From Ricinus communis (lineage: Eukaryota; Streptophyta; Magnoliopsida; Malpighiales; Euphorbiaceae), in contig NC_063263.1 of the NCBI RefSeq assembly GCF_019578655.1, forward strand, positions 2,666,001 to 2,730,000: a stretch of DNA of 64,000 nucleotides. Reading direction: 5' to 3'. Positions within the stretch are counted from its first letter, which is position 1. Each line of letters opens with the position of its first letter. The position numbers and the translations under genes were made by a program. The notes under the pieces were generated by a model, which was not told where the DNA came from, searched no databases, and was given only the letters and a program-made list of their open reading frames with translations. This document shows, piece after piece, positions 1 through 11,656 of the stretch.

Positions 1-2690
1 TTTCTTAATTATTAATATGATTTGTTGAGGGATCATTTGAAAAGTCAATTTAATCATAATTGGTACAAAAAGCTAGCTACGTAGTATTTAAATAAAAAAA
101 TATTTCTGAAATTCTATTTATCAGCTCAATTCTTTAGATGAAATAATAAAATAATAATTTTCATAAAATTAATATTAACATGTTTATGTTTGAAATATTA
201 GACAATTTTTATATTATTAAGTAAATATTTCAACACAAAATAAGGTGGGTATGTGCTGAAACTTTTACTTACCAAAAATGTTAAGTTTTTTTTTTTTAGA
301 TGAAATAATTGTTTGACAGCTTGAAAGTATATTTTGTTGCAAATGTTCTTTTACGCATGTCAAATAGTCAATCCTTATATAAACCAATTGAAAATTCCAA
401 TAAGCAATCACAAGAGCCTTCATTATTATTCTATCTGATTAATTATTGAGTACCAACAAAAATTCCATTACTTTAATTAATATTCACAAAGATTCCACGC
501 TTTAGCAAAGCAAAGAAACAGAAAAATACATGTGTACTTGATTAAATTTACTTGCCAAGCCCGCTGGAATTGACTCCTCAATTATTCAGTTCATAACAGA
601 TATGGCTGTTCTGTTCATATCTTCTAATCAAACAGAAAATTAATAGAGGAATTTTCACATTGAGATGTTACAACAACTAAAGATTTGATTTCTTTATAAA
701 TGTATTTTGAATCTGGCAAGTTGAATTCAAAGTGACATGAGTTGAATAGAAAGAAAGTCAAAAATTTGATGATTATCTTTTTCATACTTAAATTAGGTTC
801 ATTAATAATTAGATTGAATTGTTGAATTTTCCCATTAATTGATTTGATTATCCAACAGTATCTTTCTACTGTGTATTTCTTTTTTTCTTAGAGAAGTTTC
901 TGCTATAGTTTTTAGGCTAATTTTTATCAATACCAAATATGTATACTACAACAAATAGAAGGATAACGCGTATATATAAATATTTTATGCTTTAACATTG
1001 GATGATTGACACATATCTAATTAATTAAAATTAAAAAATAAATAATAATTGTCAATCGATTTAGTATATAGATGAAAAGATTAAAAAAGTAGAAAGCCTC
1101 TGAAATATTATCACAAGAAATGTTTTGAACAAAATCTCCAATGAAACAAAGTCCATGCTTATCCTGATTTCAATACCTTGTATTGTAGCCATTATACAAG
1201 GCACATATTTATCTAATTTTTTTTTACTACTTTATTATTATCATTTTGCGTTTTAAGTTATTTTTTTTATTTATCTCTTTCAATTTAATTTTTATAATCC
1301 GGAATAATATATCTATGGTTGCTCGAGCATGAGCTCATCTTTGTGGAAAGGGAGGAAGCATTTTAAGAAAACCATATACAAATTCACAAAGGAAGCTCCT
1401 ACGTGGTTTCATTAAGCCAGAGCAGACTTTATTTGAAGTTTAACGTTGCTGTTTTTTTTTCTTCTTTATTTTAAAGTAAACAAAAGGGAACTCCAATTTG
1501 AAATGACTTATTATGTTTTTCTTCACTAAACTAACATAGACTCACAAAAGCACAAAATAGTTTCTTAATCTTGTTTCACATCTTCCTCATTATTACGGAT
1601 GTTCCAAGTATGTCACCGAGCTGCCTATGTATGACTGATAAAGCTTCATGTAATTATCAATGGGACACCTTATCAGTATAACTCTACATCATGGACAATG
1701 TCCAGACAAGCATTTACAATCTTTCTATCCCTTTATTATATATTTATATTAATAAGAAATAAAATAAATCAAGGAATTAAGACATGGAGAGAAGAAGAAA
1801 TGTAAAATGAGATTTGGGAATTATGTTTCCAATATCAGATCCCAATCACCTCTTCCTTGTTCCCCATGGCACTAAAAAGAAAAAAGAAAAATCAATTACC
1901 AATCAAGTAAACCAAAAGCATGCAAATAGGAGTAGTATTTAAATTCCTGGAGTTTCCTAGTTATCAATGTGCTGGCTTGCACGTGCTTTGAACTCTTTTA
2001 AATATTAAAGCTAGTAGCAGATGAATTCAAATATGAACACTCATCTTTCACCTTCTTACCCTCTGTTTCTTTTGTGGAAAATAACCTGTTTTTGAAAATA
2101 CTTTTAAAACCAGGAATTTCTCTAAGATAATAAATATTTTTCTATTGTTTGATTTTATAGATAAAATTATTAACAACATAATTATTTTGTTGTTAGTTCT
2201 GAAAAATATTACTTATTTCTAGAAAAAGTAGAATATTTACTTACCAAAATTTTACATTTCTAATTCATAATTGAATATAAAAGAAAAGTTATATAAATAA
2301 GAATTTATTCAGTTTTTGTATTTAAAGTTGTAAGTCTATAAAAGTCTAAGAAAATGTCTTTCTGCTTTCAAAATAAGAAATTACTTTTTCTTGAAAATGG
2401 GTTCATTCTCTCTTAGACCAAAGGGCATTTTCCATTAATTAATCTTTTTCTTGAAAGCACTAAATATAAGAAAATGCATAAAAATATTTCTCTTAGAAAA
2501 TAGTTTCTGTAAAACTAATAAGCCTTAATATGTTAATTTTTTATAGTAAAGTTTCTAAGTGAAAAATAAAGAAGATTTATCTTCAACTTCTTATGCATAT
2601 TAGTTTTGTGATTGTTGTTTCCATGTGGGTTATGATCACAAAAACAGGCCATTGGATAAACTTTTGTGAAGCACATCAATTATATATAGG
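1..2690. other. AT-rich intergenic region, no gene seen
   Basis: No open frame of convincing length or known family was seen on either strand. The stretch is AT-rich with short poly-T runs. Patches of more balanced composition lie near 1310-1420 and 1560-1720, but they show no coding pattern that I recognise. It is best read as the distal upstream region of the first transporter gene. Confidence 0.6.
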
Positions 2691-2694
2691 AAAA

Positions 2695-2719
2695 TTCCAA
2701 TTCCAATTCCAATTCCAAT
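2695..2719. repeat. short hexanucleotide tandem repeat (TTCCAA)n
   Basis: About four copies of TTCCAA lie in tandem roughly 590 bp upstream of the start codon of the first transporter gene. It is a simple sequence repeat in the promoter-distal region and no function can be assigned. Confidence 0.7.
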
Positions 2720-3187
2720 GTGGCTTACATTAGCTTTGGGACAAATTCCAAGTCAACTAGTAATAGCGAAAAGGGCTGCTTTTACTTTAGTTAATTGGGT
2801 ATGCAATTCTGACCAAAATTTTGTCAGGCTGCTTCTTATGACCGGCGATCCAATAGAAAAATATTTGCAATAAAGGCCATAGTTTGACAAATATAGTTGG
2901 CTGCTTCTATCTTTTCCCATTCCTTTAATGCAATTAGAATATCATTTACCATTTTCTTTTCTTTTCTTTTTTTCTTTGGTCTTATGCGATTCTTTTGGTG
3001 GATTTTCGTACCATTTTTCTACACTCAACATGGCTGCTATCAAAATATTTTATATTGCATTTACAGCTTTTGTTTAGACCAACAGCAGTGGATTATTATT
3101 AATTATCTCTGAAGACAGTTCAAATTCAATACTCCTGAACACAATAGCCTGATATTACTACAAGTAAATAGTACCATAGGCATTGTC

Positions 3188-3197
3188 TATATATATA
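3188..3197 (+). promoter_or_regulatory. probable TATA box of the first LHT8-like gene
   Basis: TATATATATA lies 105 bp upstream of the chosen ATG at 3302. The spacing fits a plant TATA box about 30 bp before a transcription start, followed by a leader of about 75 nt. TA runs are common in this window, so the call rests on position. Confidence 0.45.
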
Positions 3198-3301
3198 GTC
3201 AAATGATCACAAGTTGGTTTCTGGGACAAAGGAAGTACCTCTTCAATTAGGGAACAAAAAAAACAGTTTGGCAAGGTGGGGGAAAGCCTTAGAAAGGAAA
3301 T

Positions 3302-6239
3302 ATGGCTGATGTTATTGAATATGGCTCTAATCCTACCACGCCAAGACCTGCCTCAGCTGTGCCGACGCCGCCAATATCGGCTCCTCCGTCGCAGTTCCAC
3401 TCTCCTTCTTTGACTAGATCACCTCTGCTCTCTACCGGTGATCATATACAGCCAGCTAGCGCAAACAGAACGCCAAGGATTTCAACTCCGAGGATCTCAA
3501 CTCCAAGGATTCGAACACCCCGTTTCATTACCCCTTTAGGTAGTCCTATCAGAAGGGCTCTTCACCTTACTAGACTCGACCCTCAAGATGCATGGCTTCC
3601 AATTACAGAATCACGGAATGGAAATGCATACTACGCAGCGTTTCACTGTCTTTGCTCAGGGATTGGTGTTCAGGCACTCATCCTTCCTGTAGCCTTCACC
3701 ATGCTTGGTTGGTAAGTGGTACATGGATGATTTATTCTAGGTTGGTCCCAGGCAAGTAGAATAAACAAGTTTTAATATTCTTCTTGTTGTTTGGTTACAG
3801 GGCATGGGGAATCATATTCTTGACTCTAACATTCATATGGCAACTGTACACTCTTTATCTGTTGGTACAACTCCATGAATCTACTGAACACGGGATTCGT
3901 TTCAGCAGATATATGCAGCTCGCAAATGCTACTTTTGGTAAGCATTTTGATATTAAAAAACAAGTAACAGCTTAAACTCTTGAGAGCTGAATGATAATTT
4001 GACGATATTAATTGCAGTCGAGTCTTCAAACACTAATCTGTTTTGATGATTCAGGTGAGAAATTATCGAAGTGGCTAGCCTTGTTCCCAATCATGTATCT
4101 ATCAGCAGGTACATGTATAACACTGATAATCATCGGTGGATCGACATCAAGGTTGTTCTTCCAGACCGTATGTGGGGCGACATGCAGTGTCAAGACACTA
4201 ACAACTGTGGAATGGTACTTGGTGTTTACATGTGCTGCACTTGTTTTGTCTCAGCTGCCAAACTTGAACTCCATAGCTGGTGTTTCGCTGATTGGAGCCA
4301 TTACAGCAGTTGGGTATTGTACACTTATTTGGGCAGTTTCTGTTGCTGAAGGAAGGATGCCTGGGGTATCATACAACCCTGTTCGCGCATCCAGCGACGT
4401 AGAGAGACTTTTTGATGTCCTAAATGCACTTGGAATTATTGCTTTTGCCTTTAGAGGTCACAATCTCATACTTGAGATACAGGTACGACTTCTGCAAGAA
4501 ATTTCATATAGCCTAGCTTAATTATGCAAGTGGTTTTATATATAGTTGAAAAATTCATTTACTAAACTGGCATAGAAAGTTAAGCCAACTCATTCTTTTG
4601 CTTTCTCCTACTTCTTCTCTGTTTTTGGTTCTTTAAGAAAACTGAAATTGTTCTAACTGCCCTTGCATGTGAATATGAATTGTCTAGTGAATTTGAAGCA
4701 TGTTTATTTTATACAGAAATATTTAATTAATAATATCGATGAACTGGCTAAAGATGAACTTTTAGATTATAGATGCATAGTATATATTAAATAACCTTTT
4801 CACCAAAAACTTTAAACAGTTAAATGAGATGCAAGAATAGTTTTATGTGTTAACTAACACTTTAAGCTTTATTTGTTGCATCACTCATAGAGTTACTTGC
4901 AAAACAAACAATCTGTCCTACCACACGTTACCCAGCTACCATGAGATAATTTTTTTTTTTTTTGTTCAATGTATTGAAAATTAAAATAAGGTCCAAATTC
5001 AACTCAGAACTTGTTGCTCAATATAATATGCATAGATGTTCAATCACTATCCATGAACCCAGATTAATTTATTATTGATAGGATACTATGGTTTATATTT
5101 AAAGAGATAGCACCAAGGAAAAATCTCCAAACTTGTAGTTAAAGAAATCAATTAGTGTCTAATTTGTTTCTTTTGACTGATTTTTGCATTGACTTCTCTG
5201 TTTTTAGTTATTTATTGACCTTATAGAATACAATATAAGGCCATTTGATTCTTTCCAACTAATAAGGCATGCATTGCATATACACAATTTAATTAGGCAG
5301 TATATTTAAGAAGGAGAAAATATGTGTGTATATGATTTGTAACCTTTCATGTTAATGGAAACTTAAACTTAAATTAGGTGATTGAGATTATATCAAACAT
5401 TTTAGAAGTGTAAACTTGACTTATATTGCAGGCTACAATGCCTTCAAGTGAGAAGCATCCATCAACTGTGCCAATGTGGAAGGGTGTCAAAGTTGCTTAT
5501 GCTGTTATTGCAATGTGCCTATTTCCCCTTGCAATTGGAGGCTATTGGGCATATGGCCAAATGGTAATACACTCGCTTCCCTGTCACTTTTACTATATTC
5601 GGAGTTTCAACCTCACGTCTAACTTATATTGGAGAGCTGTCAGATCTCAAAAATTTAAATTCTATTAAAGAAAAAATAAAAAGAGCAAACCCCAAAATTA
5701 TCCGTTTATATTTTGTTAATATAAAACAATAAACATATATAATTGACTCGCAGATACCAAATGGTGGCATGCTGACAGCTCTATTCGCATTCCACGGGAG
5801 AGACACGTCACGGTTTATTCTAGGATTAACAAGTTTATTTGTCATAATTAACGCACTAAGCTCATTCCAAATCTACGGCATGCCAATGTTCGATGACTTG
5901 GAATCGTTATACACTCGAAGGAAGAAGAAGCCGTGCCCATGGTGGCTCCGGGCAATTTTCAGGACAATATTCGGATTCTTATGCTTCTTTGTGGCGGTGG
6001 CAATCCCATTCTTAGGAAGCGTGGCTGGACTAATCGGAGGACTAGCTTTGCCAGTTACATTGGCCTATCCATGTTTTATGTGGCTTAAGATGAAGAAACC
6101 AAAGAAATATGGTCCAATGTGGTACCTTAACTGGGGACTTGGGATCTTTGGTATGGCTCTGAGTGTGGCTCAGGTTGCTGGTGGGATATATGTTGTTATT
6201 AGCACTGGTACTAAACTTAGCTTCTTTAAGCCAAGATAG
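3302..6239 (+). CDS. LHT8-like amino acid transporter, five exons
   Basis: Proton-coupled amino acid permease of the AAAP/AAT family, subgroup of lysine-histidine-transporter-like 8 (AATL1-like). Inferred exons are 3302-3711, 3801-3937, 4055-4482, 5432-5563 and 5754-6239. All introns have GT and AG ends and the frame stays open, giving 530 residues, close to the usual family length. Residues 1-105 form a Ser/Pro/Thr-rich cytosolic tail with four TPR-type repeats (codons about 55-80), followed by the conserved DPQDAWLPITESRNGN stretch. From about residue 115 onward there are roughly ten hydrophobic membrane spans, including the family-typical segments LPNLNSIAGVSLIGA and FRGHNLILEIQ. Exon 5 encodes the last three or four spans and ends FFKPR. 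The start was chosen as the first ATG after the TATA box, and the tail matches the long-tailed LHT8 type. Substrate and membrane location (plasma membrane expected) are inferred from the family. The gene is intact with no internal stop. A related copy lies at 25059-31238. Confidence 0.93.
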
Positions 6240-6360
6240 TTCAATTAATTTAGTATTTAGTAGTTAATTTGGAAAATGAGGAATGTATAATTCTTGCTTT
6301 TTACTCTTTTTTTTCTTCATGTAATTGTGAAATTTGTTTTCTTCAGAAAGGAATGAAGTA

Positions 6361-6382
6361 TAATGAAATAAAAATATTTATT
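6361..6382 (+). terminator. possible polyadenylation region of the first LHT8-like gene
   Basis: An AATAAA-like stretch (GAAATAAAAAT) lies about 125 bp after the stop codon, in T-rich context, as expected for a plant 3' end. Plant poly(A) signals are loose, so this is only a plausible site. Confidence 0.35.
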
Positions 6383-6773
6383 CTTTTAATCTCTCTCGAA
6401 TTGTTAGCATTTTCTTTCATGTAATATATTTTCAACTTTAAAAAAAAAACACACACACACACTGCCAAGTAAGACCGTAATTGAACTGTCAAATTCAATT
6501 TCGCCTGATTTCGGTATAATTCATTTATTTTAGAGTCGACGCCTAAACTAAATTTTATTAAATGTATTCAATTTTAATCGAGCTTAATCGAAGCTAAATA
6601 AGTTTAATATTCATTAACAAATAAAATATTTTTTTTATAAAAATATGATATATCTACTACAATTAATAAATTTAATTCTGACAATAGGTTTAAATAAATA
6701 TTTTTATATCTATGATAAATAAAAGATATAAATTATAAAGTAAATATTAAATTATTAATATTATATTTTATGA

Positions 6774-6945
6774 GTTGTCTCACGAGCATATTATTGAAAA
6801 GGTCTATGAGTAATAAGTCGAAATTTGTCTAATTTGAAGTTTGATTAATTTAATAAAAATTTATTAATAAACTTAAATGAGTTTTTTTTAAATCGAGCTT
6901 TTAGTAGCTAACAATAAACTTAGTTCATTTACAATTTTATTTATA
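6774..6945 (+). repeat. copy 1 of an AT-rich dispersed repeat
   Basis: It shares an ordered set of words with 8818-8965 in the same orientation: CTCACGAGC near the start, then a TTTGTCTAATTTG-like word, an AATTTATTAATAAA word, CGAGCTTT and CAGTAGCT/TAGTAGCT near the end. This suggests two old copies of one mobile or duplicated sequence. The family is not recognised. Confidence 0.5.
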
Positions 6946-7716
6946 AACTATATGTATGCCCGCCTGATAGGCTAATTAATTTATTATTAAAATGATATTA
7001 AATAATTTTTATAATATTGTTAGATATATACTAATAAAATATTAAAATATCATATAATTATATATCGTAAATCATTAGCTACTAAACTTCACTACAAATA
7101 GTGTTCTATGAATATTAAAATTCTCAATATATGATAACCTTTGCTTCAACTAATTTTTTCTAAATAAAATATCCAAAAGAACTCAAGATAAATTTAAAAA
7201 CTTACAACTTACATTATTAAAAGTGAAAGAGAGAATTAACATGCAATGAAGATTTCAATTAAATTATTAAGAAAAAAAAAAGAAAAAATAATATATTAAA
7301 AGAATATGCCAATTAAAAAAAATATTCTCAAAAAATAGAAAGAGTGTCATGTAAAAAAAAAATTAGAATGTGAAAATAAAATTCAAAAAAAGGTATGAAA
7401 ATGCATAAAATGGTTTTAGAAATGGAGAAATACATTTAGGAAAGAGAAAACATATCTCAAAATACCTTTTTCCATATAAAGAAAAAATATTGGTTTGAAT
7501 TTAACTAACCTCCTAGAGAAGAAATAAAGAAAATAAAGATAAACTTATTGGTCCATGGAAAGAAAATCCACAATATACATAAGAATAATGAAGAAGATGG
7601 TAGTCACTTATGAATAAAATAAAATAAAATAAATGGCAAAAAAATAAAAGTATATAACTAAAATATAAGGATTAAAAGTTTTTATTTTTTAAAAAAATAG
7701 GAAAATATGAGTTAAA

Positions 7717-7778
7717 AAATCTATAAGATATATATATATATATAAATATAAGAAATATATATATATATAAATATAAAG

Positions 7779-7830
<52 letters not shown>

Positions 7831-7863
7831 CTTTATATTTATATATATATATCTTATAGATTT
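7717..7863. repeat. 147-bp AT-rich palindrome with (AT)n centre
   Basis: The left arm starts AAATCTATAAGATATATAT and the right arm ends ATATATATCTTATAGATTT, its reverse complement. Inside lie AAATATAAAGAAATATAT and its complement ATATATTTCTTTATATTT, around a long (AT)n core. The whole could fold into one near-perfect hairpin or cruciform. It may be a decayed MITE or a replication-slippage product. Confidence 0.8.
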
Positions 7864-8566
7864 ATATATATATACAAAGAAGACCAACCTTTTCATAAGG
7901 CTCAATATGAAAAGATTTTATGGAGCCATATTATATTATTTTTTAGTGAGAAAATAATATATGGCATATTTATAAAAATATTAACTATGAATATTTATAA
8001 AATAATTAAATGTTAAATGGTAACAATGAATATGATATTTATGGCTTATTCAAATATAAAACTATTATCTTCTTTAAAAAGATATAATAATTATAATGAT
8101 TATTATAACTACTACATATTGATATAAATCTTATTTTATTAGATGTTTATATTCATATATGTAAAAGTAAAAAATAATAATAAAACAATAAAATAATAAA
8201 ATTTTTAATTTGAATCATAAAAATAGTTAAAAGAAAATCTCACATATTGAAGAACTCATTAGTCTAATATAATAAATAGAAGAGTTTCAATCTATATATA
8301 TGTAATATCAAAAAATAAGAATAAATAGCAAACATTCTAACAATCTTATTTACTAAAAATAATTATTATATGGATGTATGAGAATTTATTAGTATAATGA
8401 AATAAATAAAAAAATTAAAATTGCTAAATACAATATAGTTTTCATGTTTATTTATGTAGCATATAATTAATACAAAAATTAAATTATACATAATATATAA
8501 ATAAAATTCTTAAATATAAAATAAATAAGATAATCATGAAATAGCATGAATAAAGTGCTGGTAGTT

Positions 8567-8585
8567 ATATATATATATATATATA
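8567..8585. repeat. (TA)n microsatellite
   Basis: A short uninterrupted TA dinucleotide run in AT-rich intergenic DNA. No function can be assigned. Confidence 0.8.
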
Positions 8586-8817
8586 TTCGCACACATAAGA
8601 AAATAATTCAAAAAAAATTAAAAAGTCGAGATGGAAGAGCAATGAAAGAAAGAAAATTAAAGATTCAAGTAAAATAAAGTCTCATAAATATCTCATTTTA
8701 TGATTAAAGAAAAGAACTTAAAAGAAAAATAAATAATCTATTAGAATAATTTATCTAAATTAAAAAAACTATTTTAGAAGTAGTAGAAAAGCTATATAAA
8801 AATATATTTTACTAAAT

Positions 8818-8965
8818 GACTCACGAGCGTATCAGTGAAAAGATTTACATTAAATTTATCTAATTTATTGAGTAAATTTTATTAATAAATTTAAATCAAC
8901 TTTTATTAACTCGAGCTTTCAGTAGCTGCAATAAACCTTCTAAATGTTCATATTTATATTGTGAA
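8818..8965 (+). repeat. copy 2 of an AT-rich dispersed repeat
   Basis: Direct-orientation partner of 6774-6945, sharing TCACGAGCGTAT-like, CGAGCTTTCAGTAGCT and neighbouring words in the same order. Divergence is considerable, so both copies are old. Confidence 0.5.
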
Positions 8966-9649
8966 TATCAAGAAATATATTTTATGCAGCCCAACCCAGC
9001 CCAAAACACCATCTACCATAGAGCTTTTCTATTGGTGGCTGGAGCCTCTTTCGCCTTTCTTCTATCTATACTTTTCCTTCTATAGTTTAGATCTAAATAA
9101 TGGGCATATATGACTTTTTGTAATGCCTCTTTCTCTCTACATCTTTTATTTTTTTGCTGTTTTATTTTTTGTCAGTTAGTATACATTCTTGATTATTTTA
9201 ATTATAGGGCACTTTACAACCATGAAATTATATAGATTTAATTTGAGCCTTCGATGTTCTAGAAAATTTTATACTTTAATTTTTTAAAATTGGAACATAA
9301 GTAACTGTATATTTTTTTATTTTCAAAACAAATTTTTTTTTTTATCTCCTCTTTCTTATCTTTTTGCTTCTTTCTCTCAAAATATAGACATTATATTTTA
9401 GTTATTCTAAATTAGAAAATAAACTTGTTCATATATAAATTAATTTTTTTTAATTTGTAGTATCACAAAACTTTAATTTTCTTTTTCATGTTGATTTAAA
9501 AAATTATGATTTTTTATAAAAAAGTAACTAAATTATTAATAAATTATTTTATATTTGCTCAAATACTTGTTGTTCAATCCGAATAGGGTAGAATATTTGT
9601 AGGATAATAGTTGAGCAAAATCTATTGATAAGGCTTTGATTGATAATAT

Positions 9650-10130
9650 GGGGTACTTACTATGCAAGAAGAACTCAATCAATTTGAGAGGAATAAGATT
9701 TGACAATTAGTTTCTAGGCCTAAGGATTATCCTATTATTGGTACTTAATGAGTGTTTAGAAATAAACTTGATGAAAATTGTACCATTACTAGATATAAGG
9801 CTAAGCTAGTAGCTAAAGGCTATAACCAAGAAGAATGAATAGATTATATGATGAAACATTTACCCCAATTGCAAGGTTAAAAGCCATTAGATTATTGCTT
9901 GAATATGCATCACATATGAATTTTAAACTTTTTCAAATGGATATTAAAAGTGTTTTTGTAAATGGATATATTAAGGAGAAAGTATTTGTTGAGCAACCTA
10001 CCGGCTTTGAAAATCATGAATTACTAAATCATGTTTCTAAACTATAAAAAGCTTTATATCGTTTGAAACAAGCTCCTAAAATTCTGTATAAGTGATTCAT
10101 CTAATTTCTTTTGTCAAATGACTTTTCAAA
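9650..10130 (+). pseudogene. copia reverse transcriptase fragment (element A)
   Basis: Part of a Ty1/copia pol polyprotein. Read across frames it shows the copia RT N-terminal region: MQEELNQFERNK, then RPKDYPIIGT, NKLDEN, KAKLVAKGYNQEE, DETFTPIARLKAIRLLLEYA, FKLFQMDIKS and the LKQAP region. The stretch 9835-10047 is open for 70 codons. In-frame stops occur before and after it (NQEE-stop, SKL-stop), and WV/W positions are changed to stops. The catalytic YVDD region and RNase H that should follow are missing. It is a non-functional remnant, and its 3' LTR appears to begin at 10579. Confidence 0.85.
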
Positions 10131-10564
10131 AGAAAAAGTTGACACACTTTTTTCCTTAAGAAAGGAATTAATATATTTGATAGAAGTTTGTTGTGATTTC
10201 TTCTTACTTTTCTTGATCAATTGCTTCAAATATTATGAACCCTGAGTGTTTATGTTTCTTTTCATGTATATTAGGAAAAATTTCTATGTTATTGTCTATC
10301 GCCTTTATATTTTTCTTGTCTCTTCCTTTAGCTTGTGGTTCTTTTTATTAGTGCCAAAAGGGGGAGAAGTTTAGAAAATTTAATTTCTATGTAATGCTTG
10401 GTATGTAATTATATTTTATTTTGTGAATTCAATGCATAGCTTGTGGTTTCAAGTGTTATTTGTAGTTTCAAATGCTATGTATTTGTGGCAATTGACATTA
10501 AGTGTTTTATTTGGAGGGAGATTTCCTATTGTTTTACCTTTTTAAATTGGTTATTTGTCACCAT
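10130..10564 (+). mobile_element. non-coding 3' region of copia element A
   Basis: This joins the RT fragment to the polypurine tract. It contains a CCAAAAGGGGGAGAAG word near 10343 and another GGAGAG word near 10571, the purine-rich motifs usual near the 3' end of this copia type. The RNase H coding region expected here is absent, so an internal deletion of element A is inferred. Confidence 0.5.
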
Positions 10565-10578
10565 AAAAAAGGAGAGAT
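10565..10578 (+). promoter_or_regulatory. polypurine tract of copia element A
   Basis: A purine-rich run, AAAAAAGGAGAGAT, immediately precedes TGTTGAACC, the presumed LTR start. Position and composition fit the plus-strand primer site of an LTR retrotransposon. Confidence 0.6.
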
Positions 10579-11262
10579 TGTTGAACCTTTAAGGGTTATT
10601 AAACTTATTTTGATGGTCACAAATAATTATCTCTAACAATTTTAATTGAATGTTTATATGCAAGGGAAGAAGAATCGAAATCTTTTACTTTCTTAGAGCA
10701 GGGCAAACTCATGACCGTAAATCTCACTTTTCTAGTCATACAATAAAGTTTTCATCTATAAAAATTTTAAAGCCCAAAGACTAAAAGGACAATAGCATTC
10801 ATAGATATACTTTCGAGCCATTAATATCAAGATTTACGGCCATGAACAAGAATACACGCCCGTGAAGAATCATCCCTCTTTAAATCTTTGAAGAAAACTC
10901 AGTAGCATTCATGGCTAGTCTTCCCAACCATGAAGCTGACAATCCACGATCATGAACAAGTCTTCCTTACTATGAAAGAAAGCATTTCTAGCCGTGAAAC
11001 AATATTTACGCCTGTGAAGAATTTCTTTCTCACAAATCTAATATCCTTCATGATCAAAGTTAGCCATGAAAGTAGACATTCCCAGCCATGAATTTTTCTT
11101 TATCTATGATAAGTTTTAAACTTTTGAATCTCGATTTTATACTGAAGCTTCACGACCGAAATGAGGATTCCCACTCGTGAAGCTGAAATTTTTAAAGTTG
11201 TTGAAACAACTATATTTGCATTTAATGATAGTATAACGTCTCTATTTCTCCCTGAACTATAC
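10579..11262 (+). mobile_element. 3' LTR of copia element A, interrupted
   Basis: Begins TGTTGAACC right after the polypurine tract and carries an unusual series of degenerate motifs of the type CACGnCCGTGAAG and TTCCCAGCCATGAA between about 10705 and 11190. It has no visible TG...CA end of its own: at 11263 the TGTTGG start of element B follows directly. I infer that element B inserted in this LTR, or that the LTR is truncated there. The matching 5' LTR was not found upstream. Confidence 0.6.
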
Positions 11263-11642
11263 TGTTGGAATTTGGATTGGGTCACCCATGACAAGTTGAC
11301 CGAAATCCATTTCATTTAATTTACTTATATTAATTATAATTAATTTATTAATATAAGGATAATTATTGTTAATTTTTTTTGTCGGTAATTACTAGGGAAA
11401 TTACCAACACAAAGCAATTAATAACCTTATGAATATAACTTCCACCACTTCTAACATATCGATACTATGATCAAAAATTTGTCTCTGAATTGTTACAAAA
11501 GATTTAGGACTTTAGTATATGGGTTATGAACATTAAAATACAACTCCTTTTGAATTGTATTAGTAATCTAGTGCTAATCAATACTTTTGTGGAATCCTAA
11601 AAGAGGTAAGTATTTTTTCTTTTTAATTCTGCATAAACTACA
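11263..11642 (+). repeat. 5' LTR of copia element B
   Basis: A 380-bp stretch starting TGTTGGAATTTGGATTGGGT and ending CA just before the primer binding site. Its first ~105 bp match 18468-18573, with shared words such as ACCCATGA and TTAATTATAATTAATT. The differences between the copies show that the insertion is not recent. Confidence 0.8.
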
Positions 11643-11656
11643 TTGGTATCAGAGCC
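11643..11656 (+). promoter_or_regulatory. tRNA-Met primer binding site of copia element B
   Basis: TTGGTATCAGAGCC directly follows the LTR end. TGGTATCAGAGC is the usual plant copia primer binding site, complementary to the 3' end of initiator tRNA-Met. It is intact here. Confidence 0.85.

Larger units (their letters stand above)
6383..9640. other. AT-rich intergenic region with repeats
   Basis: No gene is seen. The stretch is extremely AT-rich and holds a long palindrome at 7717-7863, a (TA)n run near 8567-8585 and two related ~170-bp copies at 6774-6945 and 8818-8965. A short (CA)n tract lies near 6450. It looks like accumulated small transposon debris. Confidence 0.6.

Noticed and set aside
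2897..3112. 71-codon open frame before the first transporter
   Set aside because: It is rich in Phe and Ile, as random translation of T-rich DNA gives, has no domain pattern, and lies in the promoter region.
4071..4349. 92-codon frame in the first transporter
   Set aside because: It is an alternative frame of exon 3, whose real frame is the conserved permease sequence.
7672..7905. 77-codon Tyr/Ile frame on the minus strand
   Set aside because: It is a translation of the (AT)n palindrome.
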